The position numbers and the translations under genes are program-made. Of a stretch of 64,000 nt of DNA, positions 29,285 to 40,900 are shown piece by piece. The DNA lies in the NCBI RefSeq assembly GCF_001665535.1, contig NZ_LZSQ01000020.1, positions 16,644-80,643 of the forward strand, written 5' to 3'. Origin of the DNA: Mycobacterium sp. 852002-51961_SCH5331710. GTDB lineage: Bacteria > Actinomycetota > Actinomycetes > Mycobacteriales > Mycobacteriaceae. The notes under the pieces are model-generated. The model had not been told where the DNA came from. It worked only from the letters and a program-made list of their open reading frames with translations, and did not search any database. The stretch's first letter is position 1. Every line of letters begins with the position of its first letter.

Positions 29285-30412
29285 ATGAGCACCACTCCAC
29301 CGGCCCTCGACATGGGCACGATTCTCAAGGACACGTCGAACCGCGTCGTGGTGTGCTGCGGCGCAGGAGGTGTCGGTAAGACCACCACCGCGGCGGCGAT
29401 GGCGCTGCGCGCGGCGGAGTACGGCCGGACCGTCGTGGTGCTGACCATCGACCCCGCCAAGCGGCTCGCCCAAGCGCTGGGCATCAAGACGCTCGGCAAC
29501 ACCCCGCAGCGGGTTCCGCTGGCCCCCGAGGTGCCGGGCGAACTGCACGCGATGATGCTCGACATGCGCCGCACGTTCGACGAGATGGTCATCCAGTACT
29601 CGGGAACCCAACGGGCACAAGAGATTCTGGACAACCAGTTCTATCAGACGGTGGCCACGTCGCTGGCGGGCACGCAGGAGTACATGGCCATGGAGAAGCT
29701 CGGCCAGTTGCTCGCCGAGGACCGCTGGGACCTGGTCGTCGTCGACACGCCGCCGTCGCGCAACGCGTTGGACTTCCTGGACGCGCCGAAGCGGTTGGGC
29801 GGCTTCATGGACAGCCGGCTCTGGAAGCTGCTCCTGGGTCCGGGCCGGGGCATCGGCCGGTTGGTCACCGGTGCGATGGGACTGGCGATGAAGGCGCTGT
29901 CGACGGTTCTGGGCTCGCAAATGCTCTCGGACGCAGCGTCTTTCGTGCAGTCACTCGATTCGACGTTCGGGGGGTTCCGCGAGAAGGCCGACCGCACATA
30001 CGAACTGCTCAAGCGGCGCGGGACGCAGTTCGTGGTGGTGTCGGCGGCCGAACCGGACGCGCTTCGCGAGGCGTCCTTCTTCGTCGACCGGCTCTCGGAG
30101 GAGAGCATGCCGCTGGCCGGCCTGATCCTCAACCGCACGCATCCGATGCTCTGTGATCTGCACGCGGAGAAGGCCGAAGAGGCCGCCGAGACCATCGAGA
30201 AGAACGATCCGGATTCGGTGACGGCCGCGGTGCTGCGGATTCACGCCGACCGGGCGATGACCGCCAAACGCGAGATCCGGCTGCTGTCGCGGTTCACCGG
30301 CGCCAACCCGCACGTGTCGATCGTGGGAGTGCCCTCGCTGCCGTTCGACGTGTCGGACCTAGAGGCGCTGCGGGCCATCGCCGATCAGATCACCGGCGAG
30401 ACCGCCGCTTAG
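29285..30412 (+). CDS. bagB: ArsA/GET3-like ATPase BagB
   Basis: A 375-aa partner of BagA. Signature P-loop [13 protein letters not shown] (about residues 24-36), switch [17 protein letters not shown], and a second half rich in amphipathic helices around [25 protein letters not shown] 29285 ([11 protein letters not shown]) is chosen because the longer in-frame reading is the shadow of the bagA end. Same operon as bagA. Confidence 0.9.
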   Translation: MSTTPPALDMGTILKDTSNRVVVCCGAGGVGKTTTAAAMALRAAEYGRTVVVLTIDPAKRLAQALGIKTLGNTPQRVPLAPEVPGELHAMMLDMRRTFDEMVIQYSGTQRAQEILDNQFYQTVATSLAGTQEYMAMEKLGQLLAEDRWDLVVVDTPPSRNALDFLDAPKRLGGFMDSRLWKLLLGPGRGIGRLVTGAMGLAMKALSTVLGSQMLSDAASFVQSLDSTFGGFREKADRTYELLKRRGTQFVVVSAAEPDALREASFFVDRLSEESMPLAGLILNRTHPMLCDLHAEKAEEAAETIEKNDPDSVTAAVLRIHADRAMTAKREIRLLSRFTGANPHVSIVGVPSLPFDVSDLEALRAIADQITGETAA

Positions 30413-30446
30413 CGGCGGCGCAGAGACGCGGACTTATCCGCGCGGA

Positions 30447-30803
30447 TCAGACCGCGTTGCGGTGCTTGCGCTGGGCGTTGAAGAACTCCGCCCAGGAGAC
30501 GACCTCGGGATGCTGCTTGAGCAGAGCGCGGCGTTGCCGCTCGGTCATCCCACCCCAGACCCCGAACTCCACCCGGTTGTCGAGCGCATCGGCCCCGCAC
30601 TCGAGGATCACCGGGCAATGCCGGCATATCACCGCGGCTTTGCGCTGTGCGGCCCCCCGGACGAACAGCTCATCAGGATCGGTCTGGCGGCATCGGGCTT
30701 GCGACACCCAGGCGATGCGGGCCTCGGCCTCAGCACCGTGCACAACGCTGTGAGCCGACGACGTCATCGCGGTTCTGCGCGCCGCGGGCCTAGTTGCTGA
30801 CAC
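30447..30803 (-). CDS. whiB4: WhiB-family iron-sulfur regulator WhiB4
   Basis: A 118-aa redox-sensing DNA-binding protein. The 4Fe-4S ligands are Cys38, Cys60, Cys63 and Cys69 (C-X2-C-X5-C for the last three), followed by the WhiB turn GVWGG and a basic tail. The length matches M. tuberculosis WhiB4, which links redox state to antioxidant gene expression. GTG 30803 start. It is divergent from ponA2, with a CRP-like dyad in the gap. Confidence 0.95.
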   Translation of the reverse strand: MSATRPAARRTAMTSSAHSVVHGAEAEARIAWVSQARCRQTDPDELFVRGAAQRKAAVICRHCPVILECGADALDNRVEFGVWGGMTERQRRALLKQHPEVVSWAEFFNAQRKHRNAV

Positions 30804-30905
30804 CAGAGTTCCCTCCGTTCCAACCGCCCCCCGGCCAACACCGGTACGGCGCGATCCCTGGTAGTAGAACGCTGATGCGATCTACGCCACATTGCGAGGG
30901 GTCAG

Positions 30906-30921
30906 TGTGACCTGCATCGCA
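30906..30921. promoter_or_regulatory. CRP-like dyad between whiB4 and ponA2
   Basis: TGTGACCTGCATCGCA matches TGTGA-N6-TCACA at 9 of 10 defined positions. It lies 103 bp upstream of the whiB4 start codon and about 178 bp upstream of ponA2, within a 295-bp divergent intergenic region that holds nothing else I can name. Confidence 0.45.
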
Positions 30922-31098
30922 CTGTTCGACCAAATTAGATGGTCAAAGCCGTTCTGCGCAATACGTGAGAACCCTATTTTTTGGGACGACCGTGCCGTCA
31001 CGCGGCAGAATTGACGTCAGCGCCGCTAAACGCCGTTTTTCTAGGCCCACGTCGCCCGCGGCAAGCCGGTGTTTTCCGACGTCGTTAGTCTGTAGGTC

Positions 31099-33561
31099 AT
31101 GCCGGAGCGCCCGCCGAGTTCATCGCCGACTGTGCCTCCGCGGACGGTCACGGTGATCAAGCTCGCGTGGTGCGTTCTGCTGGCCGCCGTGATCACCGCG
31201 GCGTTGCTGTTCCCGGTGGTCGGCGGGTTCGGCCTGGTGTCCAACCGGGCCTCCGATGTGGTGGCCAACGGTTCGGCGCAGCTCGTCGAGGGCGAGGTGC
31301 CGCAGGTCTCGACGATGGTCGACGCCAAGGGCAACGTCATCGCCTGGCTCTACAACCAGCGTCGCTTCGAGGTGCCCAGCGACCAGATCGCCAACACGAT
31401 GAAGCTGGCGATCGTCTCCATCGAGGACAAGCGGTTCGCCGAACACAACGGCGTCGACTGGCAGGGCACGTTGACCGGCTTGTCCGGCTATCTGTCCGGC
31501 AACCTGGACACCCGCGGCGGTTCGACGATCGAGCAGCAGTACGTCAAGAACTACCAGCTGCTGGTGATCGCCCAGACCGACTCCGAGAAGCGGGCCGCGA
31601 TCGAGACCACCCCGGCCCGCAAGCTGCGTGAGATCCGGATGGCGTTGACGCTGGACAAGACGTTCACCAAGTCCGAGATCCTGACCCGCTATCTGAACCT
31701 GGTGTCGTTCGGCAACGGCGCGTTCGGTGTGCAGGACGCCGCGCAGACGTACTTCGGTGTCAACGCTTCCGAGTTGAACTGGCAGCAGGCGGCCCTGCTG
31801 GCGGGCATGGTGCAGTCGACCAGCACGCTGAACCCCTACACCAACCCCGAGGGCGCGCTGGCTCGGCGAAACCTGGTGCTGGACACCATGATCCAGAACA
31901 TCCCCGAGGAGGCGGAGGCGCTTCGTGCCGCCAAGGAGCAGCCTCTCGGCGTTCTTCCGCAGCCGAAGGAGCTGCCGCGCGGCTGCATCGCCGCGGGTGA
32001 TCGCGCGTTCTTCTGCGACTACGTGCTCGAGTACCTGGCGCGCGCCGGGATCAGCAAGGAACAGGTCGCCAGGGGCGGATACCTGATCAGGACGACGCTC
32101 GACCCCGACGTCCAGGGGCCGGTGAAGGCGGCGGTCAACCAGTTCGCCAGCCCGGACCTCAACGGCGTCGCCAGCGTGATGAACGTGATCAAACCGGGCA
32201 AGGAGTCACACCCGGTGCTGGCGATGGCCAGCAGCCGCACTTACGGACTGAACTCCGAGGCCGGCGAGACCATGCAACCGCAGCCGTTCTCCCTGGTGGG
32301 CGACGGTGCCGGGTCGACGTTCAAGCTGTTCACGACGGCCGCGGCGCTGGAGATGGGCATGGGCATCAACGCCCAGCTCGACGTGCCTGCGCAGTTCCAG
32401 GCGAAGGGCCTCGGCAGCAGCGACACCCCGGGCTGTCCGGCGGCGACGTGGTGCGTGAAGAACGCCGGCGGCTACCGCGGCACGATGAACATCACCGACG
32501 CCTTGGCGACGTCGCCGAACACCGCCTTCGCCAAGCTGATCTCGCAGGTCGGTGTGCAGCGCAGCGTCGACATGGCGGTGCGGTTGGGGCTGCGGTCCTA
32601 CGCGCTGCCGGGCACCGCGCGCGACTACGACCCGGACAGCAACGAGAGCCTCGCCGACTTCGTCAAACGGCAGAACCTCGGATCGTTCGTGCTGGGCCCG
32701 ATCGAGGTCAACGCGCTCGAGTTCGCCAATGTCGGCGCGACGCTGGCCTCCGGCGGCGTGTGGTGCCCGCCGAACCCGATCGCGCAGGTCATCGACCGCA
32801 ACGGCGAGGAGGTCTCCGTCACCACCGAGACATGCGAACAGGTGGTTCCCGAGGGTCTTGCCAACACGATGGCCACCGCGATGAGCAAGGACCACGAGGG
32901 AGCGGGCACCGCGGCCGCCGCGGCCGGTTCGGTCGGCTGGGACCTGCCGATGGCGGGTAAGACCGGTACCACCGAGGCCCACCGCTCGTCGGCGTTCCTC
33001 GGATTCACCAACACGCTCGCCGCCGGGAACTACATCTACGACGACTCCACCGCCCCCGGCGAACTGTGTTCGTTCCCGCTGCGCAAGTGCGGTTCCGGCA
33101 ACCTGTACGGCGGTAACGAACCGGCCAGGACGTGGTTCGCCGCGATCAAGCCAATCGCCACCAACTTCGGCGAGGTCCGGCTGCCGCCGACGGATCCGCG
33201 CTACGTCGAGGGCGGCCCCGGCTCGCGCGTGCCCAGCGTGTCGGGCATGACGGAGAGCACCGCCCGCCAGCGCCTGCGCGACGCCGGCTTCCAGGTCGCT
33301 GACCAGTCATCCTCGGTGAACAGCAACGCACCCAGAGGCTCCGTGGTCGGCACGTCGCCCGCCGGGCAGACGGTGCCGGGCTCGATCATCACGATCCAGG
33401 TCTCCAACGGCATCCCGCCTGCACCGCCGCCGCCTCCGCCGGGAGCGATACCCGGACTCCCCGCGCCCGTCGGCCAGACGGTGGTCGAGATCCCCGGACT
33501 CCCGCCGATCACGGTGCCCGTGCTCGGCCCGCCGCCGCCGGCGCCACCGCCGCCGCCGTGA
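31099..33561 (+). CDS. ponA2: bifunctional penicillin-binding protein PonA2 with PASTA domain
   Basis: Class A PBP that polymerises and cross-links peptidoglycan, 820 aa. An N-terminal membrane anchor (about residues 14-45) precedes the GT51 domain with its EDKRFAEHNG motif near 108. The transpeptidase has S406-T-F-K, SPN, and K621-T-G. A PASTA domain (from VPSVSGMTESTARQRLRDAG) and a Pro-rich tail close the protein. In mycobacteria PonA2 is dispensable in growth but needed under stress. ATG 31099. Confidence 0.96.
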   Translation: MPERPPSSSPTVPPRTVTVIKLAWCVLLAAVITAALLFPVVGGFGLVSNRASDVVANGSAQLVEGEVPQVSTMVDAKGNVIAWLYNQRRFEVPSDQIANTMKLAIVSIEDKRFAEHNGVDWQGTLTGLSGYLSGNLDTRGGSTIEQQYVKNYQLLVIAQTDSEKRAAIETTPARKLREIRMALTLDKTFTKSEILTRYLNLVSFGNGAFGVQDAAQTYFGVNASELNWQQAALLAGMVQSTSTLNPYTNPEGALARRNLVLDTMIQNIPEEAEALRAAKEQPLGVLPQPKELPRGCIAAGDRAFFCDYVLEYLARAGISKEQVARGGYLIRTTLDPDVQGPVKAAVNQFASPDLNGVASVMNVIKPGKESHPVLAMASSRTYGLNSEAGETMQPQPFSLVGDGAGSTFKLFTTAAALEMGMGINAQLDVPAQFQAKGLGSSDTPGCPAATWCVKNAGGYRGTMNITDALATSPNTAFAKLISQVGVQRSVDMAVRLGLRSYALPGTARDYDPDSNESLADFVKRQNLGSFVLGPIEVNALEFANVGATLASGGVWCPPNPIAQVIDRNGEEVSVTTETCEQVVPEGLANTMATAMSKDHEGAGTAAAAAGSVGWDLPMAGKTGTTEAHRSSAFLGFTNTLAAGNYIYDDSTAPGELCSFPLRKCGSGNLYGGNEPARTWFAAIKPIATNFGEVRLPPTDPRYVEGGPGSRVPSVSGMTESTARQRLRDAGFQVADQSSSVNSNAPRGSVVGTSPAGQTVPGSIITIQVSNGIPPAPPPPPPGAIPGLPAPVGQTVVEIPGLPPITVPVLGPPPPAPPPPP

Positions 33562-33632
33562 TGCTGTGCGTTTGCCCACGCCCGGCCGGGCGAGGACGCT
33601 GAGTCGGCGGCTCTGGCAGTAGGCTCTGCAGC

Positions 33633-34595
33633 ATGTCCGCTCGTTCGACGACGATCCTGAAGAACTCCGCCGCGGCGTCGGCAGGCGCGCTGGTCGCCGG
33701 CATCGGCTACGCATCGGTGATCGAGCGAAACGCCTTCGTGGTGCGGGAAGTGACGATGCCGGTGCTTTCGCCGGGGTCATCGCCACTGAAGGTGCTGCAC
33801 ATCAGCGACATCCACATGCGTCCCGGCCAACGTCGCAAGCAGGCGTGGCTGCGCGACCTGGTGACGCTCGAGCCCGATCTCGTGGTCAACACCGGCGACA
33901 ACCTCGCGCACCCGAAGGCCGTGCCCGCTGTGGTGCAGTCGCTGTCGGAGTTGCTCTCGGTCCCCGGGGTGTTCGTATTCGGCAGCAACGACTACTTCGC
34001 ACCGCGGGCGAAGAACCCCCTGAACTACGTCACCCGGCCGAGCCATCGCATCCACGGTGAGCCGCTGCCCTGGCAGGACCTGCGGGCGGCGTTCACCGAG
34101 CGCGGCTGGCTGGATCTGACCCACACCCGCCGCGAGCTCGAGGTTCGCGGCCTGACGATCGCGGCGGCCGGCGTCGACGACCCGCACCTGTCGCGCGACC
34201 GCTACGACACCATCGCCGGCCCGGCAAGTCCCGCCGCCAACCTGACGCTGGGGCTGACCCATTCGCCGGAGCCGCGGGTGCTCGACCGCTTCGCCGCCGA
34301 CGGCTACCAGCTGGTAATGGCGGGCCACACCCACGGCGGCCAGCTGTGCCTGCCCTTCTACGGAGCGCTCGTCACCAACTGCGGCCTGGACCGTTCGCGG
34401 GTGAAGGGCCCGTCGCGCTGGGGTGCACGCACCCAGCTGCACGTCTCGGCGGGCATCGGCACCTCGCCGTACGCGCCGCTGCGGTTCTGCTGCCGCCCCG
34501 AGGCGACGCTGCTGACTCTGGTCGCGGCGCCGATCGGCGGCCGGGACACGGGCGCTCGGGAGGGCACGTCCCACCCGAGTGTCTCGGTGCGGTGA
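33633..34595 (+). CDS. membrane-associated metallophosphoesterase (Rv3683-like)
   Basis: A 320-aa calcineurin-like phosphoesterase. The metal-binding motifs are in order: SDIHM (DxH), NTGDN (GDxx), GSND (GN/D) and GHTHGGQ. A weak N-terminal hydrophobic segment ([17 protein letters not shown]) suggests membrane association, as in YkuE/YaeI-type enzymes. The substrate is unknown. It overlaps cds1 by GTGA, so the two genes are coupled. Confidence 0.88.
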   Translation: MSARSTTILKNSAAASAGALVAGIGYASVIERNAFVVREVTMPVLSPGSSPLKVLHISDIHMRPGQRRKQAWLRDLVTLEPDLVVNTGDNLAHPKAVPAVVQSLSELLSVPGVFVFGSNDYFAPRAKNPLNYVTRPSHRIHGEPLPWQDLRAAFTERGWLDLTHTRRELEVRGLTIAAAGVDDPHLSRDRYDTIAGPASPAANLTLGLTHSPEPRVLDRFAADGYQLVMAGHTHGGQLCLPFYGALVTNCGLDRSRVKGPSRWGARTQLHVSAGIGTSPYAPLRFCCRPEATLLTLVAAPIGGRDTGAREGTSHPSVSVR

Positions 34596-35698
34596 CCGAC
34601 AAGGCACACACAGCAAGTCGTAGCGGACCGCGCGCGTGGGCGGACGAAGCGGTCCGGTTGATCGAGGCCGACGCCCGCCGCAGTGCCGACACCCACCTGT
34701 TGCGGTATCCGCTGCCGTCGGCGTGGTGCGACGGTTGCGATCTGCAGCTGTACCTCAAGGACGAGACGACCCACATCACCGGCAGCCTCAAGCACCGGCT
34801 GGCGCGTTCGCTGTTCCTCTACGGCTTGTGCAACGGGTGGATCGACGAGAACACCACGATCATCGAGGCGTCGTCGGGATCCACGGCGGTGTCCGAGGCG
34901 TATTTCGCAGCGCTGCTGGGCCTGCCGTTCATCGCCGTGGTGCCGTCGTCGACGAGTGCCAGCAAGATCGCCTTGATCGAATCCCAGGGCGGCCGTTGCC
35001 ATTTCGTCGCCGAGTCCAGCCAGGTGTACGCGGAGGCCGAACGGCTCGCCGCGGACACCGGCGGCCATTACATCGATCAGTTCACCAACGCCGAGCGGGC
35101 CACCGACTGGCGCGGAAACAACAACATCGCCGAATCGATCTTCGAGCAGATGCGCGACGAGGCGCACCCGGTGCCCGACTGGATCGTGGTGGGGGCCGGT
35201 ACCGGAGGGACGAGCGCCACCATCGGCCGCTACATCCGCTACCGGCGCTACGCCACGCGGTTGTGTGTGGTGGACCCGGAGAACTCGGCGTTCTTTCCGT
35301 CCTACGCGCAGGGCCGCGGCGATGTGGTGACGGGTATGTCATCGCGGATCGAGGGGATCGGGCGGCCACGGGTGGAGCCGTCGTTCCTGCCGGGCGTCGT
35401 CGACCGGATGGTGGTCGTGCCGGACGCCGCCTCGGTCGCCGCCGCGCAGCATGCCAGCAGGGTGTTGGGCCGTCGGGTGGGTCCGTCAACGGGAACGAAT
35501 CTGTGGGGGGCGTTCGGCCTCTTGGCCGAGATGAGGGCGGAAGGACGAAGCGGATCAGTGGTCACGCTGCTCGCTGACAGCGGCGACCGCTACGCGGACA
35601 CCTACTTCTGCGACGAGTGGCTGACCAGCCAGGGGCTGGACCCCTCGGAGTCCGCGTCGGTGTTGGCCGAATTCGAACGCTCCGGCCGCTGGCCCTGA
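34592..35698 (+). CDS. cds1: PLP-dependent L-cysteine desulfhydrase Cds1
   Basis: A fold-type-II PLP enzyme related to cysteine synthase, 368 aa. The Schiff-base Lys67 lies in TGSLKHRLA, and the phosphate loop is [12 protein letters not shown]. In M. tuberculosis Rv3684 (Cds1) releases H2S, pyruvate and ammonia from cysteine and supports respiration and redox balance. GTG 34592 overlaps the previous stop. The 3' end is overlapped antisense by a short membrane-protein frame. Confidence 0.88.
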   Translation: MTDKAHTASRSGPRAWADEAVRLIEADARRSADTHLLRYPLPSAWCDGCDLQLYLKDETTHITGSLKHRLARSLFLYGLCNGWIDENTTIIEASSGSTAVSEAYFAALLGLPFIAVVPSSTSASKIALIESQGGRCHFVAESSQVYAEAERLAADTGGHYIDQFTNAERATDWRGNNNIAESIFEQMRDEAHPVPDWIVVGAGTGGTSATIGRYIRYRRYATRLCVVDPENSAFFPSYAQGRGDVVTGMSSRIEGIGRPRVEPSFLPGVVDRMVVVPDAASVAAAQHASRVLGRRVGPSTGTNLWGAFGLLAEMRAEGRSGSVVTLLADSGDRYADTYFCDEWLTSQGLDPSESASVLAEFERSGRWP

Positions 35699-35799
35699 TC
35701 GTCCGCCCCGCCGATCAGCGGGCCGTCGGAGGTCAGGAACAGCCACACCGCGGCGAGCACGAAAAAGCCCAGGTAGATGGATGCGCCTAGCCCAGTCAT
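35602..35799 (-). CDS. putative small single-pass membrane protein
   Basis: A 65-aa frame with a convincing transmembrane helix ([20 protein letters not shown]) and an acidic, Ser-rich tail. ATG 35799 has AGGA about 9 bp upstream. The last third is antisense to the end of cds1, so only the first 100 bp are free of overlap. I recognise no family. It is probably real because of the signal-like composition and the ribosome site, but unproven. Confidence 0.5.
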   Translation of the reverse strand: MTGLGASIYLGFFVLAAVWLFLTSDGPLIGGADDQGQRPERSNSANTDADSEGSSPWLVSHSSQK

Positions 35800-35968
35800 C
35801 TCGTCCTCGCTTCGTCGTTTGCCTTCAATGATGAACAACGCCACCGACAACTCTTTGCTTCCCGCGGCGTGTCGCGAATCACGACTTCGACCGGACGCCC
35901 TATCGCCGTCGCCGTCGGCCGTGGGCGTTTGGCTTAGCTGCCCGCCGGTGCGATACGCTGTCGTGGCT

Positions 35969-37270
<1,302 letters not shown>

Positions 37271-37363
37271 AGCTGCTCCTCTGCCAACGCAAGTCTGGCA
37301 CCGACCACCGACAGTCGGTGAGAAGAACCGACCGGCACCAATTTCAGCGTGAATTCCACGCTA

Positions 37364-37391
37364 CTGGTGGACAGATTGATAAGGCCACCAG
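37364..37391. promoter_or_regulatory. inverted repeat upstream of the excisionase gene
   Basis: CTGGTGG (37364-37370) and CCACCAG (37385-37391) form 7-bp perfect arms 14 bp apart, in the gap between the divergent integrase and excisionase genes. It may be an operator or an integrase/excisionase arm site. Confidence 0.4.
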
Positions 37392-37437
37392 CAGGGTGAG
37401 ATCCGTACGGAGCAAGTTTGATCCAGGAGGAATCACA

Positions 37438-37635
37438 ATGGAACTGCTTGGAGCTAAACAGGTATCGGAGCTGACAGGAGTTCCGGTCGGGACGCTGCGG
37501 TACTGGCGCCATTCGGATATCGGCCCTGCGAGCTTCACGCTCGGACGCCGAGTCGTCTATCGGCGCGACGAGGTACTGCGGTGGATATCGCAGCGGGAGA
37601 ATGCAACCCGTCGAGGAGGCGGCGACGCGGCATGA
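37438..37635 (+). CDS. AlpA/MerR-like excisionase
   Basis: A 65-aa winged-helix DNA-binding protein of the helix-turn-helix 17 type: LLGAKQVSELTGVPVGTLRYWRHSDIGP then SFTLGRRVVYRRDEVLRWIS. ATG 37438 has AGGAGG at ideal spacing; the longer in-frame reading is leader. The position next to, and divergent from, the integrase makes it the recombination directionality factor. Confidence 0.88.
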   Translation: MELLGAKQVSELTGVPVGTLRYWRHSDIGPASFTLGRRVVYRRDEVLRWISQRENATRRGGGDAA

Positions 37636-37650
37636 CGACCATCCAAGCGA

Positions 37651-37680
37651 AAAGCCCCGGGGACTAGCCGAGGCTTTTCG
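37651..37680 (+). terminator. intrinsic terminator after the excisionase gene
   Basis: AAAGCCCCGG (37651-37660) can pair with CCGAGGCTTT (37668-37677) with one mismatch, followed by TCG. It could work for either strand, since A-run and T-run flank the stem. Confidence 0.55.
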
Positions 37681-37769
37681 TTCGAACCACCCGAACCTCA
37701 CACACGGAAGTTCCTTATGAGAATAGCTCGCCATGCCTGCCTGCAGAAGCAGCACGGGCAGGAAATCCT

Positions 37770-39332
37770 ATGAGCGCCAAGGAAGAAGCGGACAAGCGGT
37801 CAGTTGCCGCCCGCCTGGTCGGCATGGCGCAGGAACGCTACCTTCTCGGGGTGTCGGAAGACGGCGAACCGTTTGGCGCCGAACGTACGCGTCCGCATAT
37901 TGCGATGCTCCTTCGCGGTGGCCGAACAGGGCTGCGTGCCGACCTTGCCGCCCGATACTTCGCCGAGACCGGCGCAGTCGCCGGCGGTCAAGCACTCACC
38001 GACGCCACGTTGATCCTTGAAGGCCTGGCAGCTGCCCAGGCCCCGGAGAAGCTGCACCTGCGCGTTGCCGAGCACCACGGGGCGAGCTACATCGATACCG
38101 GACGACCCGATGGCAAGGTCATTCGCATCGGCTCGGGCCGTTGGACGGTCCTCGACTCCGCGCCGGTGCGGTTTTCGCGAACCAGGCTGACCGCAGCCAT
38201 GCCCTTACCTCTGGCCGATGGTGATCTGGAGCGGCTATGGGATTTCGTCAATGTCGCCGTCGAAGACCGGCCCGTGTTGCTCGCGGCGCTCGTCGCTGCA
38301 TTGATCCAATGCGACGTGCCGCATCCTGTGTTGGCACTCTTCGCGGAGCAAGGCAGCGCCAAGAGCACGACGACACGCATGCTGGTCGACCTCATTGACC
38401 CGTCGCCGGTCCCGCTGCGCCAGGCGCCGCGCGACGCCGACTCCTGGGTGACCGCTGCCTCCGGCTCGTGGGTAGTCGCACTGGACAACCTGTCCGCCAT
38501 CCCGTCGTGGTTGTCGGACTCGCTGTGCCGCGCCGCCACCGGCGACGGCAACGTAAAACGTGCGCTTTACACCGACGCCGATCTCGCGGTTGTGAAGTTC
38601 CGCCGCTGCGTCATCATCAACGGCATCGATGTCGGTGCGGTACGTCCCGACCTCGCCGAGCGACTCGCGACGGTCGACCTACGACGCATCGATCACCACA
38701 TGCGACAACCGGAGGCCACGATGCGACAGATGTGGATGGAGTCTCTACCAGGAATTTTAGGCGGATTGCTCGACTTAGCCTGCGCTGTGCATCGGCGCCT
38801 GGCGACCATCGTGGTCGACAACGCGCCACGGATGGCGGACTTTGGCCGCACCCTGGCGGCCGTGGACGAGGCGTTGTCGACCCATGGCTTGCGTCGCTAC
38901 TTGTCGCGCGCCGATCAGCTCTCCGAGGACAGCCTGTCTGCCGACCCATTTATTGAACAACTGCGGCGGCACGCCCGTGAACCACTCGTCGGGAAATCTG
39001 GCGGCGACCTCCTGACGATGGTCACCCCGGTCAGCGACCACTGGCGACGCCCCAAGGAATGGCCGAAGAACGGCAGAGATGTCACAGCAAGTCTGAGGCG
39101 GCACGCACCGGCGCTGCGGAGCCTCGGATGGGTCATCGACGACGACGGCGCGCGTAACCATCGGAACGTGTTGCTATGGACCATCTATCCGCCATACAAA
39201 GATGTGGTGGCTCAACTAGCCTCGCAATCCTCGCGTCCCTCGCTGCTACCGTCGAGCACCACCACGCTGCGTAATCCTGAGATCGCGGTTGCACCGGTCA
39301 CCGATGAGAGCCGCGAAGACCTACCCGCGTAG
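37770..39332 (+). CDS. P-loop ATPase, replication-type protein of the element
   Basis: A 520-aa cytosolic protein. The Walker A motif EQGSAKSTTTR lies at about residues 193-203, with a Walker-B-like SWVVALDNLS about 40 residues later. The arrangement (helical N-terminal half, central ATPase, C-terminal basic region) resembles helicase/ATPase proteins of actinobacterial integrative elements related to D5/P4-type primase-helicases, though no primase motif is obvious. It probably supports element replication. ATG 37770; it is the first gene of the rightward unit. Confidence 0.7.
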   Translation: MSAKEEADKRSVAARLVGMAQERYLLGVSEDGEPFGAERTRPHIAMLLRGGRTGLRADLAARYFAETGAVAGGQALTDATLILEGLAAAQAPEKLHLRVAEHHGASYIDTGRPDGKVIRIGSGRWTVLDSAPVRFSRTRLTAAMPLPLADGDLERLWDFVNVAVEDRPVLLAALVAALIQCDVPHPVLALFAEQGSAKSTTTRMLVDLIDPSPVPLRQAPRDADSWVTAASGSWVVALDNLSAIPSWLSDSLCRAATGDGNVKRALYTDADLAVVKFRRCVIINGIDVGAVRPDLAERLATVDLRRIDHHMRQPEATMRQMWMESLPGILGGLLDLACAVHRRLATIVVDNAPRMADFGRTLAAVDEALSTHGLRRYLSRADQLSEDSLSADPFIEQLRRHAREPLVGKSGGDLLTMVTPVSDHWRRPKEWPKNGRDVTASLRRHAPALRSLGWVIDDDGARNHRNVLLWTIYPPYKDVVAQLASQSSRPSLLPSSTTTLRNPEIAVAPVTDESREDLPA

Positions 39333-39419
39333 CAGTGCCTGCGTCGTTCTGCGTAATCGCGAGTTGTTCTGTCGGGTCCGGAGGGCATTATCAGGACGTA
39401 CACGGGAAGGCCAGTTGAC

Positions 39420-39881
39420 ATGAATCTCGATAACGATCTGAAGCGGTTGGCCACCGCCGCGGCAACTAATTGGCCGGAGATCGCATTATCGGGCCGTCTC
39501 GACGCCGCGATTCGAGACCTCTACCGAACACATCTGCCGTTCCCGCCATCTTGGACTCCCGACGAGCGTGACGAGTTCATCGAGGAGCACGCCGAAATGG
39601 ACGCGCAACAATTGGTTAGCCGGTTCGACGACCTGATCGACGTCGTGATTGACGGCGTCGGCCACCAGTACGGGTGCCAGCCCAGTCAGGACGACGCTTC
39701 ATCCACGATCGCTCAAGCGCGAGAGGATGCCGTCTACGAGTTGCAAGCCAGTATCGAATATTTGTCAGATGACCTCGCGCAGAGTGCGATCCACACTGCG
39801 GGCCGGACCGTCGCGAGTATGACTGGGTGCAGTCCCGCCGGACGACGTTCCCGGCGGAGGTCGAGACACATGAGCCGCTGA
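39420..39881 (+). CDS. hypothetical element protein
   Basis: A 153-aa acidic protein with a basic tail (GRRSRRRSRHMSR). Predicted mostly helical; contains RDLYRTHLPFPPSWTPDERDEFIEEHAEMD. I recognise no family. It follows the ATPase gene after 87 bp in the same direction and converges with the next gene. Confidence 0.6.
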   Translation: MNLDNDLKRLATAAATNWPEIALSGRLDAAIRDLYRTHLPFPPSWTPDERDEFIEEHAEMDAQQLVSRFDDLIDVVIDGVGHQYGCQPSQDDASSTIAQAREDAVYELQASIEYLSDDLAQSAIHTAGRTVASMTGCSPAGRRSRRRSRHMSR

Positions 39882-39895
39882 TTCGCCTGACCTTC

Positions 39896-40780
39896 TCACC
39901 AGCTACGGTGCGGATGAACGGCATTGGATAGATCCCGCGCGGCCGTCAGAGTTGCCCGATCGAGCTTCTTGAGCCGAGCCTGCTCTGCCACACGTGTGAG
40001 CAACTCACACAGCACCCCGGCGTCACCCAGCGCAGTTCCTACGGCATCCACCTGCACGACAGGCTCGTTCCGTCGGCCTGTCGGCTCAGATTGCTCCTGC
40101 GACGCAGTGACTTTCGGCACTTCGACGACACGTATCGGTGCGCCGTAGCGTTGCGCGGCTGTGCGCGCCGACGACGCGTCTCGACGACACGTGTCCGAGC
40201 AATACAATCGGCGACGGCCACGCCGAGGAGCGGCGTCCTCATCGAGCATCACCGCATCGCAGCGGACACAGCGAGTCGGATCGTAGCCACCGCCAACACC
40301 CGCACCGGGCGAACCCCGGGTTACATCCTCTGGCAGTGGATCGACGCTGACTGAGTCGGTGTTCGGACCCAATGCATCAACAGGTCTCGGACTCGCTGCC
40401 GCCGAAGCCGTTGAACCCCGTCCACCCTGATCTCCGGTGCGCGCGCGGCGCAGGACAGTCTGAATTTCGCGGACATCCAAGCGGACGAGTTCAGCGATCT
40501 GCGCAAAGGTTTGGCCGCGAGCCCGCATCTGGTCGACCACAGCCTGCAGCTCACGAAAGTGAGCAGCCCGCCTCTTCACCGCATCAGCACGGATGTTCTC
40601 GGCGGCCTGGTCGAAGCGCTTGCGTTCCCAGGTATCAACGGTGCCGATTCTATGGAGAATTGCCCGGATCTCCTCGGCACCGGCCGCGTTGGCTCGATCA
40701 CGGCGAACCCGCTCCTCTCTCTTCTTTCGCTGCGCTTCCCATGCCCGGCGCCGCGCAAGAAGCTTCTCATTCGCGCCCAT
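39896..40780 (-). CDS. hypothetical protein with HTH-like helix and zinc ribbon
   Basis: A 294-aa cargo protein. The N-terminal 70 residues are highly charged and helical (RRRAWEAQRKKREERVRRDR), probably coiled coil. Near residues 85-115 a sigma-factor-like helix-turn-helix reads QTFAQIAELVRLDVREIQTV. A middle zinc-binding site reads CVRCDAVML and LYCSDTCRRD (C-X2-C then C-X3-C). The function is not known; DNA binding is inferred. It lies on the strand opposite to the replication gene, as cargo often does. Confidence 0.65.
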   Translation of the reverse strand: MGANEKLLARRRAWEAQRKKREERVRRDRANAAGAEEIRAILHRIGTVDTWERKRFDQAAENIRADAVKRRAAHFRELQAVVDQMRARGQTFAQIAELVRLDVREIQTVLRRARTGDQGGRGSTASAAASPRPVDALGPNTDSVSVDPLPEDVTRGSPGAGVGGGYDPTRCVRCDAVMLDEDAAPRRGRRRLYCSDTCRRDASSARTAAQRYGAPIRVVEVPKVTASQEQSEPTGRRNEPVVQVDAVGTALGDAGVLCELLTRVAEQARLKKLDRATLTAARDLSNAVHPHRSW

Positions 40781-40900
40781 GTCTGCAACCTATGAACTGG
40801 CAGCCGGATAAGTCCACCACCACAGCCACATTCGTAAAGACAGTCCGAGACCCACGGCAGGGCGACCTACGAAGCCCGAGCAACCTGCATCACGGTGATG

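Noticed and set aside
28234..30412. Arsenite efflux pump ATPase pair
   Set aside because: Both proteins have the ArsA fold but lack the arsenite-binding cysteines, and no arsB or arsR lies nearby; the bagAB synteny is clear.
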